Below, one piece after another: positions 15,824-24,515 of a DNA stretch of 64,000 nt. The stretch comes from Myroides oncorhynchi. Its GTDB lineage: Bacteria; Bacteroidota; Bacteroidia; Flavobacteriales; Flavobacteriaceae. How positions within the stretch are numbered: position 1 is the first letter of the stretch; each line of letters begins with the position of its first letter. The position numbers and the translations under genes were made by a program. The stretch lies in NCBI RefSeq assembly GCF_020905415.1, contig NZ_JAJJMP010000001.1, positions 2,801,501-2,865,500 on the forward strand, written 5' to 3'. The notes beneath the pieces were generated by a model. The model saw only the letters and a program-made list of their open reading frames with translations. It was not told the origin of the DNA and ran no database searches.

Positions 15824-17212
15824 TTATTCACTCCATTCTTCTTTAGTTAAGAAAGAGTAGCGTAGTATATAGATATAACTAGCATAGCTAATCCATTTTA
15901 ATAATATCACTACTGTTAGTTTTGGAGAGTTATCGAATATACCTTCTAGCATAAGTACGAAATCACTTTTTGGGGCTTGATCCATAAAGAAATTACGATT
16001 GATGGTAATTAAATCAGATAAATCAAAAACAACTAATGATAATATTGCTATTGATAGAGAAACAAACCATATCTTTTTAAAATTGATTATACTAATAACG
16101 TAAATGACAAGTGTTGTTATGACTTCTCCAGCATTCGGACCTATGTAAGAATTGTTTTGTTTATAACCAAAATATAAGATAATTAAGACTAAACCGATAA
16201 GTACATGAGCTACTTTATGGGTATAGAATTTATTAATAGAGAAAATCTTATATTTTTGATTTAGTAGCAATAGACCATAAAATAATAGATTGACTATAGG
16301 TATATATAGTAGGATTCCAAAAAGACCAAAAAAACTATCCTCTCTAATGGTTTTATTTCGAAGTATTTGACTAATAATAATAATGAAAACCAGAGGTGTT
16401 AAGTATGTTATGAATAACTGTATGTACTCATAAAAGGTATGAATGAAATAATAGTATGAAAGACTTCCCAACATATATTCAAATACATTGTAAAATATTG
16501 TAAATATTAAGGCTAGATACAAAAGAGGAAAGGCTAGAATAAAGTTGTCAGATATTTTGTTTAACGTATTTTCGTTTATTTTAACTAAAGACCCATGTTG
16601 TTGATAGTTAGTAAGTAATAGATAGTAAATATAGAATAAACTACCAAGATAGATAGATATTAAAAGACCATAGACTACGTGTATTATAAATTCTAAACCA
16701 GCTTTTTCAATGATAAGATCTAAAATGTCATTATTGATTACAATAGTTCTAAATGCAAATAAGAAAATGATGTTTATCAGGATAGACTCTATGAATATGC
16801 TCCTTTTGATTTTAGTATTTGTATTGAGGTAAAAATATGAGGTAATTAAAGCTGTTGTAAGCAAAACACCTATTTTTAGAAACATAATCGCTAGTGAGTC
16901 ATTAGCATCAACAGTGTCAAATTGAAATTGTTCAAAAATAAAATCAATAAAAAAACTAGTATGAACTAAGTAAAAAAGAGTATTCAATATAAATGTAACA
17001 ATAGCTTTTGTCCATTGTTTGTTTACAATAAAATACCAACTAGTTAGTAAACTAAATATTGTTATATATCTAATACGGATAATAGTAATATCTATTATCA
17101 CATCATACTGAATTAATAATTCGGTAAAGAAGAATAACAATAATAGCATCCAACATTTTTTAAAGGCTAATGCTGATTGCGTTGTGAATACACTTAGTAT
17201 ATTATTTAGCAT
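15824..17212 (-). CDS. Polytopic membrane protein, 462 aa, unknown function
   Basis: Almost the whole protein is hydrophobic: about 12-13 membrane segments can be counted from WMLLLLFFFTELLIQY near the N-terminus to VILLKWISYASYIYIL near the C-terminus. Loops are short and there is no large soluble domain, no Walker motif and no recognisable transporter signature. The C-terminus (RYSFLTKEEWSE) is charged and probably cytoplasmic. The layout resembles uncharacterised multi-pass proteins of the DUF4153 type, but I could not confirm a family motif. It is a single gene, convergent with the frameshifted gene at 15179 and divergent from the lipoprotein gene at 17313. Confidence 0.75.
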   Translation of the reverse strand: MLNNILSVFTTQSALAFKKCWMLLLLFFFTELLIQYDVIIDITIIRIRYITIFSLLTSWYFIVNKQWTKAIVTFILNTLFYLVHTSFFIDFIFEQFQFDTVDANDSLAIMFLKIGVLLTTALITSYFYLNTNTKIKRSIFIESILINIIFLFAFRTIVINNDILDLIIEKAGLEFIIHVVYGLLISIYLGSLFYIYYLLLTNYQQHGSLVKINENTLNKISDNFILAFPLLYLALIFTIFYNVFEYMLGSLSYYYFIHTFYEYIQLFITYLTPLVFIIIISQILRNKTIREDSFFGLFGILLYIPIVNLLFYGLLLLNQKYKIFSINKFYTHKVAHVLIGLVLIILYFGYKQNNSYIGPNAGEVITTLVIYVISIINFKKIWFVSLSIAILSLVVFDLSDLITINRNFFMDQAPKSDFVLMLEGIFDNSPKLTVVILLKWISYASYIYILRYSFLTKEEWSE

Positions 17213-17312
17213 AGTATTTTTTTTGTAAAAATATCAAATAATAACAACTATTTTAACTTTTGTTAACTATTTTTACCTTAAAATGTATGACAATGAAATC
17301 CCTTAAGCTAGT

Positions 17313-18209
17313 TTGTGTTATGTTATGGCAGTACTTGGAAGTTTAGCATCGTGTTCTTCTGTAATTAAGAGTTCACGAGTGACTGCCTTACAAGAGAATT
17401 ACTGTGCACCGAATATTGCTTACCAAGATAATACGACAGCCGAGCAAAGGAGTTTTAAAGACACACTAGTCGCTGAAAAACTCTCTCAGCACGATTATAA
17501 CCTTGCTACACACCTTGGATTAGTTCCTCAGATGGCTAAGTTTCTAAACAGTACAGATCCCATAGAGAAAATAGAAGCAAAGCAACAGATCATAATCAGT
17601 ACACAGCTTTTCCAGACAGAGATAGATGCTTTGGCAGCAGAGTTAGATTGTAATGGCGAGCGATATGATCAGTTGGCTCGTGTGCTAGACTCAAAGAATA
17701 ATACTAGTAACACGCAGTTGACTGTAGCGTCTATCGCCATAGGTGCAGCTGTAACCTTATCTACTGCTTTAATCACCAATGACAATACAAATAAAGGGCT
17801 AAATATAGCAGGAGGGGTAGTAGGTACAGGATTGGGATTCTTACTGTTGAACCCAAAAGGGAAGAAGATTGAATTGAGGACATATCGCAGTTTGCTGAGA
17901 AACGTATGGAGGGAGAATAATGACGATATCGCATTTCCACCAGCCTTATGGAGAGTGATGAATGATAAATCGTTTAGTAACGAAGGGAAGTTATCACTGG
18001 TACAGACTTTAAAGAATAGATGGCTGTTATTTGCTTTTGACAAGGAAGTAGATAAGAAAGAGGAGGAGTTGTATTTTGGTAGAGGAGGTTTATTCAAGTC
18101 TGATGATATTCACTTAATGTCTGATATGAATAATGAACTCCAAGCGAGTGTACGTACTGTACAACAAGATTTGAGAAGTCTGATATACTCGGTGAGCATG
18201 TGGAAGTAA
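17313..18209 (+). CDS. Lipoprotein gene with an apparent frameshift in its signal peptide
   Basis: The open frame encodes about 298 aa from a TTG at 17313 or 294 aa from ATG at 17325, with VLGSLASCSS as a lipobox. Neither start gives the basic residues a signal peptide needs. A normal N-terminus exists in another frame: ATG 17293 encodes MKSLKLVCVM and then runs to a TAG. Restoring one T at 17326 (TTATGG to TTATTGG) would fuse MKSLKLVCVM to LLAVLGSLASC, a textbook lipoprotein signal. The body has a glycine-rich hydrophobic segment (VASIAIGAAVTLSTALI...GVVGTGLGFLLLN, about residues 135-175), typical of proteins that insert in or sit on a membrane. The family is unknown. As it stands, export is probably lost. 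Confidence 0.65.
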   Translation: MCYVMAVLGSLASCSSVIKSSRVTALQENYCAPNIAYQDNTTAEQRSFKDTLVAEKLSQHDYNLATHLGLVPQMAKFLNSTDPIEKIEAKQQIIISTQLFQTEIDALAAELDCNGERYDQLARVLDSKNNTSNTQLTVASIAIGAAVTLSTALITNDNTNKGLNIAGGVVGTGLGFLLLNPKGKKIELRTYRSLLRNVWRENNDDIAFPPALWRVMNDKSFSNEGKLSLVQTLKNRWLLFAFDKEVDKKEEELYFGRGGLFKSDDIHLMSDMNNELQASVRTVQQDLRSLIYSVSMWK

Positions 18210-18400
18210 TAGTCTTACTCAGTTATCGCCTAAGTGATCATTGCTCCTGACACTAGAGGTAAGTTGTTTGGTTCTATATCTGATGACTTGTTTTATTGTG
18301 CAAATGGCGAGAATCAACACACTTCACAAATATTGCACATTTTAGTTTAATTGTTAAAATCTGCTAATCTTGTTGAGGTTTTTGAAAAAGATAAAAGGTT

Positions 18401-19243
18401 ATGAAAAAGTTATTATTAGTTATTTCTTGTGTGCTTGCTACTGTTCAACTACATGCACAAGAGTCTGTTGCTTTAGTGTTGAATGCTAAACCTAATGCTG
18501 TTTTTGAAATCACAACAGAGGATAAAAACAGTATGATTACAAATCTTAATGGGAATAAAGAATTAATTGCACTATTAAAACAAGAAGGCTCTGAATTTCC
18601 TAAATATGAAACGCAAGAGTTTACTGCTAAGTATATGTTGAACTGGAAGAAAGCAGATAAGAATAAAGCTACCTTTGAATTAGATTTGGTCAAACAATTG
18701 ATAAGAAACTTTAAAGCAAACGCTTTAGAGAGTACACTTAATGAAGGTGAAGAAAAGGGAATAACCAATGGATATTTAGGTAAAGAAGGGGTTAAAGCAA
18801 CGAAAGATATTGAAGCAAAATATAAGAATGAGAATAGTGATATTCTAGCCTTATTAGACGATTTATTTAATAGTCAAGGATATCCATCTAAACCAATTAA
18901 AGTAAACGACACATTTTCAGTACAAAATAATAAGGTAATGAAATTATCTGAAGATAATGAAGTAGATGTATTAACTCGTGAAGATATTAAGTTTAGCAAA
19001 ATAGAGAATAAAAAGGCGTATTTAGTTATTCTCTCAACAATTACATCAGAGAGTAAATCAGTAAAATTTGCTAAGGTAAAAGGCAAAGGAACAAAAGAAG
19101 TAATCTATAATATAGAGAAACAGTATATTGAGTCTGTATCAGGTTCAACAAATGTTACCATGAACATTGAAACTGAAGAAAGCCTGACAATTAATGTAAC
19201 AAATAATACAACTCAAAAAGTAAAAGTAAAGCTTAAAGAGTAA
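18401..19243 (+). CDS. Secreted hypothetical protein, 280 aa
   Basis: A signal peptide (MKKLLLVISCVLATVQLHAQ, cleavage after HAQ) precedes an acidic, Lys/Asn-rich protein with an alternating strand pattern (AVFEITTEDKNSMI; AKYMLNWKKADKNKATFELDL; KPIKVNDTFSV; KKAYLVILSTITSESKS). The overall look, with repeated beta strands, a Gly-containing central loop and a C-terminal TMNIETEESLTINVTN, resembles the DUF6263-like periplasmic proteins of Bacteroidota, though I am not certain of the assignment. It has no Cys in the mature part. It is a single gene. A broken Crp/Fnr gene lies just beyond it on the other strand. Confidence 0.65.
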   Translation: MKKLLLVISCVLATVQLHAQESVALVLNAKPNAVFEITTEDKNSMITNLNGNKELIALLKQEGSEFPKYETQEFTAKYMLNWKKADKNKATFELDLVKQLIRNFKANALESTLNEGEEKGITNGYLGKEGVKATKDIEAKYKNENSDILALLDDLFNSQGYPSKPIKVNDTFSVQNNKVMKLSEDNEVDVLTREDIKFSKIENKKAYLVILSTITSESKSVKFAKVKGKGTKEVIYNIEKQYIESVSGSTNVTMNIETEESLTINVTNNTTQKVKVKLKE

Positions 19244-19249
19244 GGCTTC

Positions 19250-19467
19250 TTATTTGTTAATCTGTTTGCAAATACGATTTAAGCTTTTAGGGTTCACCCC
19301 TAAAAAAGATGCAATATATTGAATAGGGATATACCTGAGTATTTCAAGGTGTTCTATAATCAACTTTTATAACGCTCTTCAGCAGTTAGTGTAGCTAACT
19401 CTTGAGAGCGTTTTTCGTTATAAGCTAATGAGCGTTGGAATACCCAGATGTGGGAGAAAAAGGTATC
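19250..19467 (-). pseudogene. C-terminal remnant of a Crp/Fnr-family regulator
   Basis: On the minus strand, 19467 to about 19365 encodes DTFFSHIWVFQRSLAYNEKR followed by LTAEERYK. After a frame change the sequence continues LIIEHLEILRYIPIQYIASF, then LGVNPKSLNRICKQINK and TAA at 19250-19252. Together this is the C-terminal third of a Crp/Fnr regulator: the long helix with LTAEERY, then the winged-HTH recognition helix (IASFLGVNPKSLNRI). The effector-binding N-domain is missing and the frame is broken, so this is a relic. It starts right after the stop of the GNAT gene at 19471, suggesting a deletion that removed the N-terminal part. Confidence 0.75.
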
Positions 19468-19470
19468 TTA

Positions 19471-20001
19471 CTATTTATTAACAATACCATAAAATACATG
19501 ATCAATATATTTACCATCTTTTAAAGTATGTGCCTTTAGTACTCCTTCTTTTTGCATACCAATCTTCTGCATAATTTTTCCTGAAGCCTTATTAAAGGTA
19601 AAGTAACTAGCAAAGATCTTCTTTAAATGAAGGGTGTCAAAACCAAACTGTAGTATCGTCTTTGCAGCTTCTGTCACGATGCCTTTATTCCAATGTTCAC
19701 TATTTAACCAATAGCCCATCTCCGCTTTGTTATTTGCTTTGTCTATTCCTAATCCGATGCCTCCGATGATTGTAGAACTACCTTTTAGACGAATAGCAAA
19801 GATGTATGCATTACCAGCCTCAAGTCCTTCCTTTGCTAATTTCACCCAAAACTGACCACTTGTCTCCGTATAAGGAAAGGGAATATTAGTGGTATTCTGA
19901 TGATATACTGGGTCCTTCATTATCTCTATCAGACCAGGGATATCCTGTAGATTAGGTTGATTTAAAAGAAGGCGTTCTGTGGTTAACTCTAGTGTTTTCA
20001 T
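19471..20001 (-). CDS. GNAT N-acetyltransferase (RimJ/RimL-like)
   Basis: A 176-aa protein of the Acetyltransf_3 group. It opens LELTTERLLLNQPNLQDI, a RimL-type beginning. It has the acetyl-CoA region (about residues 80-115, IGGIGLGIDKANNKAEMGYWLNSEHWNKGIVTEA, in which the usual Q/RxxGxG/A loop is relaxed to NKGIVTEA) and the C-terminal FASYFTFNKASGKIMQKIGMQKEGVLK block. Members acetylate protein N-termini, amino acids or small molecules; the substrate cannot be told from sequence. It is a single gene, followed by the Crp/Fnr relic, and divergent from the SUKH-type gene at 20095. Confidence 0.9.
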   Translation of the reverse strand: MKTLELTTERLLLNQPNLQDIPGLIEIMKDPVYHQNTTNIPFPYTETSGQFWVKLAKEGLEAGNAYIFAIRLKGSSTIIGGIGLGIDKANNKAEMGYWLNSEHWNKGIVTEAAKTILQFGFDTLHLKKIFASYFTFNKASGKIMQKIGMQKEGVLKAHTLKDGKYIDHVFYGIVNK

Positions 20002-20094
20002 AGTTTAAGGTTTCTATAAAAATAATAAATACTTCCATATATTCAGTGAATTTATTGTTTGAAATTAATAGTATTTTAGCCCAAAATAAAAAAG

Positions 20095-21165
20095 ATGATA
20101 AACTTTGATTTTACATCAAAAGGATTTGAGATAAATGGCAAACAATACAGCTTTCCGATAGCTAAAGAAGATCTATATGCATTATTTGGAGAGCCAGAGG
20201 TATTCACAGGAGAACACAATGATGTTTATATTTGGCATACAGTAGGATTACGAGCTTTCGCTAAGGATAGGATAAATATTAACACCATAGAAGTAACCTA
20301 TATGGTAGAAGATTACACCACAGCTGTGAAATCAGCATTTATAGGTCAATTAAAGCTAAATGGGGAATCAGATGTAATCAAGTATTATAACGAACATAAA
20401 CAAGAACGTATAAAACTTTGGGATACTGATGATACAGGGGCTTTTGTATTTAATGATGTGACGGTGTGGTATAGTATCAGAAGGGAAGAGCTGTACTCTC
20501 TTTCTTTACAAGCTTATGAAGAGGTAGAGGAAGAAGAAGTAGCATTACTTGAGGTAGATGAAAACTTCGAATACCTAGAAGCAGTGTGGTATGAGTGGAA
20601 AAAAGTAATAGAAAATAGAGTAGGAGCAGATAATAAATACTATAACCCTACTCACGGTATTACACAAGAACAATTAGACACTGTCGTCGCGCAACTAGAC
20701 GCAGTAGAATTACCTGCTATTTTAGTTAACTTCTATAAAATAGCCAATGTCAAGTGGAATGCAGTAACTTCAGCTTTAAGCCTACAAGTGAATGGTTGGG
20801 ATTATGATTTGTTGCCTTTTGAGAAGATAGCAGATGAGTGGGAAGGTATCAATGAATTGTTCGATGATGACGAGGATGTGGATGAAGATACATTGGCAGA
20901 GTATGATGTACAACTAAAATGTACAGGTTATACTAACCCCAAATGGATTCCTTTTGCAGAAGGTAAGAATGGAGATTATCTACTGATAGATACGGATCCA
21001 AGTGAGACGGGTATGTATGGGCAAATTATAGAATTGCAGAACGAGTCTTGGCAACGCACTGTCATAGCGTTTTGTTTAGAAGAACTAATTTATAGAGAGA
21101 TAGAATCTTTAGAAGCAGAGGTAACAGAACATCAACAATTTATAATTGATAACGGAACATTCTAA
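20095..21165 (+). CDS. Two-domain protein with C-terminal SMI1/KNR4 (SUKH-like) domain
   Basis: 356 aa. The N-terminal part (about 1-145: INGKQYSFPIAKEDLYALFGEP...DVYIWHTVGLRAF...FNDVTVWYSI) is a compact alpha/beta domain found alone in other Bacteroidota and Proteobacteria. An acidic bridge (EEVEEEEVALLEV) leads to a region from about 185 with SMI1/KNR4 traits: LPAILVNFYKIANV, PFEKIADEWEGI, then YTNPKWIPFAEGKNGDYLLIDTDPSETGMYGQIIEL. SUKH proteins are the largest family of immunity proteins against secreted polymorphic toxins, though also used elsewhere. The stop overlaps the ATG of the DUF2199 gene by one base, showing coupling. No toxin gene is in view, so an immunity role is inferred from family and clustering. 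Confidence 0.75.
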   Translation: MINFDFTSKGFEINGKQYSFPIAKEDLYALFGEPEVFTGEHNDVYIWHTVGLRAFAKDRININTIEVTYMVEDYTTAVKSAFIGQLKLNGESDVIKYYNEHKQERIKLWDTDDTGAFVFNDVTVWYSIRREELYSLSLQAYEEVEEEEVALLEVDENFEYLEAVWYEWKKVIENRVGADNKYYNPTHGITQEQLDTVVAQLDAVELPAILVNFYKIANVKWNAVTSALSLQVNGWDYDLLPFEKIADEWEGINELFDDDEDVDEDTLAEYDVQLKCTGYTNPKWIPFAEGKNGDYLLIDTDPSETGMYGQIIELQNESWQRTVIAFCLEELIYREIESLEAEVTEHQQFIIDNGTF

Positions 21166-21668
21166 TGAAGTATATATGTGCAGATTGTGGGCAAGAACAC
21201 GAAGACTGGCCTGCGTTAGTGTTTAAAGCTCCGGATACATATCTGGGGTTAACAGACGAAGAAAGAGAACATGCTGATCTAACCAGTGAGGTGTGTAGTA
21301 TAGATAAAGATGGAGAGACACTGTGGTATCTACGAGGTGTGTTAACACAGTATGTCTATGATGCTTGTCAATATTTGGATTACGGGGTATGGGTAAGCCT
21401 TAGCTCAGAGAGTATGAAGGACTACTATGAACATTATGAAGACAAAGAATATAAGACTACTTACTTCGGTTGGTTAGTGACTAATCTGCCTAATTATCCA
21501 CCCAGTACCTCGTTTGCTTTACCAACTAATGTTGAGGTGGATAATAGCAAGGGAATACCAACTATTCTTCCTCATCAAAAAGGTGATTCTATCTTTATCA
21601 AGGAGTTTTACGAGGGTATCTCTACAGAGGAAGCTTTGCGTAGAATAGATGCTTTAATAAATCAGTAA
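21165..21668 (+). CDS. DUF2199 family protein
   Basis: A 167-aa protein starting MKYICADCGQEHEDWPALVFKAP. The CxxC zinc-ribbon-like start, followed by the W-P-A and Y-rich body (VWVSLSSESMKDYYEHY, YFGWLVTNLPNYP), is the pattern of DUF2199. The family has no known activity and often occurs beside SMI1/KNR4 and DUF1963-type genes. The middle gene of a three-gene set, it overlaps the preceding stop by one base and lies four bases before the next ATG, so all three should be one transcript. Confidence 0.8.
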   Translation: MKYICADCGQEHEDWPALVFKAPDTYLGLTDEEREHADLTSEVCSIDKDGETLWYLRGVLTQYVYDACQYLDYGVWVSLSSESMKDYYEHYEDKEYKTTYFGWLVTNLPNYPPSTSFALPTNVEVDNSKGIPTILPHQKGDSIFIKEFYEGISTEEALRRIDALINQ

Positions 21669-21672
21669 GTAG

Positions 21673-22929
21673 ATGAATAACACAGGACAACAATTAGCCA
21701 TAGCTTTTAAGCAGACAGAGTGGAATACTCCCAATGTCTATAACCAGCTTAGAGCAATAATGAAAGACAAAGAGGAAGTGTATGCTTTCTGCTTGGAGTT
21801 TCTGACCAATAATATAAAGGGGAGTACCTTATTTGATGCTGCATTAAGCTACGTTAGCGAAGAGCACTTTAGCATTTTGGCAAAGACTGCTATCTCAATA
21901 TTGCAAGAAAAAGAGAGTAAGTTAGCTGAGAGCTTATTAGAATATGCAAGTATTCAAATGCCTCATATTCTTCATCCTTATGTAGAAGAATTGTTGGCTA
22001 TTAATGCCAATGGTGATAGTTATTACGCTGATTATTATTGGCGTTACTTACCATCAGCACAGCTACAGCCTTATCTAATGCAGTTTTTACATATAGACAC
22101 AGATTTAGAAACGAAGATAAAGTTGTTTAACTGTTTAATTGAATCACGTAATATTCATACGATAGAACAGCTTATTCCACACGCACTAACATTAGAATTG
22201 AGTATTTATGCAAGTGCTTCAGATTATATAGAAGGGTATTTAGAAAGTGTAGGGCTTTATAGTGAGCAAGGAAAAGTAAAGAGCTATTGTTCTGATCAAA
22301 CCTATCATATTCTATTTGAACCAAATTACCTAAACAAGTCAAGTGTAGTTCATCTAAACCGTACAGATCACCCAACATGGAATGGTACATCTTTAGTGGA
22401 TAAATATAAAGTAGGTGGGTATTTAGCAGAAGACGAGAACAATCCGTTTATGCATATCATCACGTTAGACCCTATTCCTAAAGGCTTAAACATAAGCTTG
22501 CCTGCTTTAGTATTAGGGTGTCATTTACGCGAATTAAATGAAAATGGCGTAGTCTATTATCAACACGATGAGCAAGGGATACCACATAAGATAGGAGAAT
22601 TAGGAACGATCGAATGGACAGAAGAGCACGCGATGGTACCTACAGAAGTAAGTATAGTACCAACAGAAGCTAGATGGGCATACCAATCTTGGGCAAGTAG
22701 TAACAGTAGGGAGAACTTGTTCAGAATAGGTGGTGAGCCTACTTGGGTACAGAATGCAGATTTATTAACGTGTCCGATTAGCGGTGAGAAGATGCAATTC
22801 ATTATGCAATTAGATTCTGAAATCCCTGATGTGCAGGGAGGCGAAGTCTATTACGGCAGTGGCGGAATATGTTATATTTTCTACTGTGAGAAGAGTAGAG
22901 TGAGCGGATATGTGATGCAGTGTACTTAA
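21673..22929 (+). CDS. DUF1963/YwqG-like C-terminal domain protein, 418 aa
   Basis: The N-terminal half (1-165) is helical and repeat-like (ISILQEKESKLAESLLEYASIQM, then LFNCLIESRNIHTIEQLIP). The C-terminal half (from about 215: HPTWNGTSLVDKYKVGGYLAEDENNP...FRIGGEPTWVQNADLLTCPISGEKMQFIMQLDSEIPD...GGEVYYGSGGICYIFYC) has the typical DUF1963/YwqG pattern of GGxPxW, FLxQLD and GG-x-YVF-like motifs. DUF1963 proteins accompany toxin/immunity loci and are of unknown biochemical role. It is the last gene of the three-gene unit with the SUKH-like and DUF2199 proteins. Repeat copy 3 follows immediately after the stop. Confidence 0.7.
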   Translation: MNNTGQQLAIAFKQTEWNTPNVYNQLRAIMKDKEEVYAFCLEFLTNNIKGSTLFDAALSYVSEEHFSILAKTAISILQEKESKLAESLLEYASIQMPHILHPYVEELLAINANGDSYYADYYWRYLPSAQLQPYLMQFLHIDTDLETKIKLFNCLIESRNIHTIEQLIPHALTLELSIYASASDYIEGYLESVGLYSEQGKVKSYCSDQTYHILFEPNYLNKSSVVHLNRTDHPTWNGTSLVDKYKVGGYLAEDENNPFMHIITLDPIPKGLNISLPALVLGCHLRELNENGVVYYQHDEQGIPHKIGELGTIEWTEEHAMVPTEVSIVPTEARWAYQSWASSNSRENLFRIGGEPTWVQNADLLTCPISGEKMQFIMQLDSEIPDVQGGEVYYGSGGICYIFYCEKSRVSGYVMQCT

Positions 22930-22935
22930 TCAGTT

Positions 22936-23117
22936 AAACCCGAAATACGTGATAGGCATATAAACGAAAAGTAATTATACAAGATAGGTCTGAATTAATG
23001 ATACAAGCATACTATAGTATGGTTTTAGAGCTAATGAAAGAGCTAATGAAAGAGCTAATGAAAGAGCTATGAAGTAAGATTGCTTTGTAGTATTTGACTA
23101 ACGCGTATTTTGGGTTA
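22936..23117 (-). repeat. Dispersed intergenic element, copy 3 (reverse orientation, with tandem expansion)
   Basis: Reverse complement of the copy 1/2 family (TATAAACGAAAAGTAATTAT, AGGTCTGA and CATACTATAGTATG are the shared blocks). It is longer because a 12-base unit GAGCTAATGAAA is present three times in tandem at 23028-23063, followed by a partial unit. The terminal inverted repeat has changed sequence (AACCCGAAATACG at the left, CGTATTTTGGGTT at the right) but still pairs over about 13 positions. Confidence 0.8.
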
Positions 23118-23217
23118 AATATATTGACGTTTCAGTGCTTATTTTGTATGTTTTGATTAGTTATTTATCTAATTACGTGGTTTAAATGAGTAATCTTGTC
23201 GATATATTTAAAAATAG

Positions 23218-24270
23218 ATGACATTATTATTAGTTTACTTGTTTCTAGCCTTAGCGGTATCATTTATCTGTTCTATCGCAGAAGCAACCTTACTTTCTTT
23301 ATCCACTTCATTCTTAAAAACAAAGGTAGAATCAGGAGATAAGAAAGCCTTAAAAATGATTGAATTAAAACAAGATGTAGACAAGCCTCTTTCTGCTATT
23401 CTATCCTTAAATACTATTGCCCACACAGTAGGTGCAGCAGGAGTAGGTGCACAAGCCACTATTGTATTCGGCGAAGCTTATTTTGGTGTGGTATCTGCTG
23501 TATTGACCTTGTTGATCTTAGTATTGACAGAGATTATCCCAAAAACATTAGGTGCTAACTATGCAAAAGATATCTACGGATCTATGGCGTCTACTATTTT
23601 AGTGATGATGATAGTGAGTTACCCTTTGGTGGTGATGTCGTCTTTCTTAACAAAGCGATTGAGCAAGAAGACTACAGAGTCATCTACCAGTAGAGAAGAG
23701 ATCGCTATTTTAGCGAGTATAGGTGAGCAAGAAGGGATTATCGCTGTAAAGGAGAATAAGATTATCCAAAACGTATTTAAACTAAATGCAGTGCGCATAG
23801 ATGAGATTCACACACCGCGTATTATGATGGTGAGTGCTGATCAGGAGATGACATTGAGAGAATTCCTAAAGAATAAAGAGCTATTGCATTTCTCAAGGAT
23901 TCCAGTGTATAGCGATTCGAAAGATAATATCACAGGTTATGTATTGAGAGAAGTTGCTTTTGAGTACTTGGCCGAGGATAGATTTGATGTGAAACTAAAA
24001 GACATCAAGAGAAAGATATTATTTGTATCTGAGAAGTTGAATGTAATTACGACTTGGAACAAGATGAAGGAGAATCACGAGCATATCGCTATTGTCGTTA
24101 ATGAATACGGTGAGGTAGATGGTGTAGTGACGATGGAAGATATCTTAGAAACACTATTGGGGTTTGAGATTGTGGACGAGAAGGACAAGATTGTTGACTT
24201 GAGACAATTTGCAGAAGAGAGATGGCAAAACAGACAAAAGAAATATGCTTATTTAGCAGAGGATAAATAG
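23218..24270 (+). CDS. CNNM-domain (DUF21) transporter with CBS domains
   Basis: 350 aa. Residues 1-150 are the CNNM/DUF21 membrane domain: a first helix LLLVYLFLALAVSFICSIAEATLLSLS, the conserved KPLSAILSLNTIAHTVGAAGVGA, and a helix ending TEIIPKTLGANYA. Residues about 185-330 carry a CBS pair (IDEIHTPRIMMVSADQ, FSRIPVYSDSKDNITGYVL, HIAIVVNEYGEVDGVVTMEDILETLLG). This is the CorC/HlyC-like family, linked to Mg2+/Co2+ or Na+-coupled divalent cation transport. It lacks the extra C-terminal CorC_HlyC domain, ending soon after the CBS pair. It is a single gene between repeat copy 3 and a terminator at 24306. Confidence 0.9.
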   Translation: MTLLLVYLFLALAVSFICSIAEATLLSLSTSFLKTKVESGDKKALKMIELKQDVDKPLSAILSLNTIAHTVGAAGVGAQATIVFGEAYFGVVSAVLTLLILVLTEIIPKTLGANYAKDIYGSMASTILVMMIVSYPLVVMSSFLTKRLSKKTTESSTSREEIAILASIGEQEGIIAVKENKIIQNVFKLNAVRIDEIHTPRIMMVSADQEMTLREFLKNKELLHFSRIPVYSDSKDNITGYVLREVAFEYLAEDRFDVKLKDIKRKILFVSEKLNVITTWNKMKENHEHIAIVVNEYGEVDGVVTMEDILETLLGFEIVDEKDKIVDLRQFAEERWQNRQKKYAYLAEDK

Positions 24271-24305
24271 ATTCAACAGACACTGTCTGTTGAATTATAA
24301 AAGAT

Positions 24306-24352
24306 AAAAACACCGAACTCTATCACTTGATTGTGGTAGAGTTTGTTGTTTT
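24306..24352 (+). terminator. Terminator after the CNNM gene
   Basis: An 11-bp stem (AACTCTATCAC, 24316-24326, with GTGGTAGAGTT, 24333-24343, one G-U pair) with flanking A and T runs. A second small hairpin without a T tail lies just before it at 24271-24295. Confidence 0.75.
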
Positions 24353-24515
24353 ATACCCTTTCTGTGATTTTTTTCATTAACAACTATATATCTCTAAAAC
24401 CTTGATATCATTGAGATACGGTTATAATATAATTGCCTCTAAATTAAGAATGTTTGAATTGTTTTAATAATTTATTAGTTTATTTCAAAATGGTTTTGGT
24501 ATCTTAGCCTTATCA

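Noticed and set aside
18220-18358. Short open frame (starts VIIAPDTRGK) after the 17313 lipoprotein gene
   Set aside because: About 38 codons from a GTG, no conserved look, no promoter or terminator of its own; probably chance or a fragment.
23028-23075. Possible CRISPR-like direct repeats
   Set aside because: The 12-base units are contiguous with no spacers; this is a simple tandem expansion inside the dispersed element.
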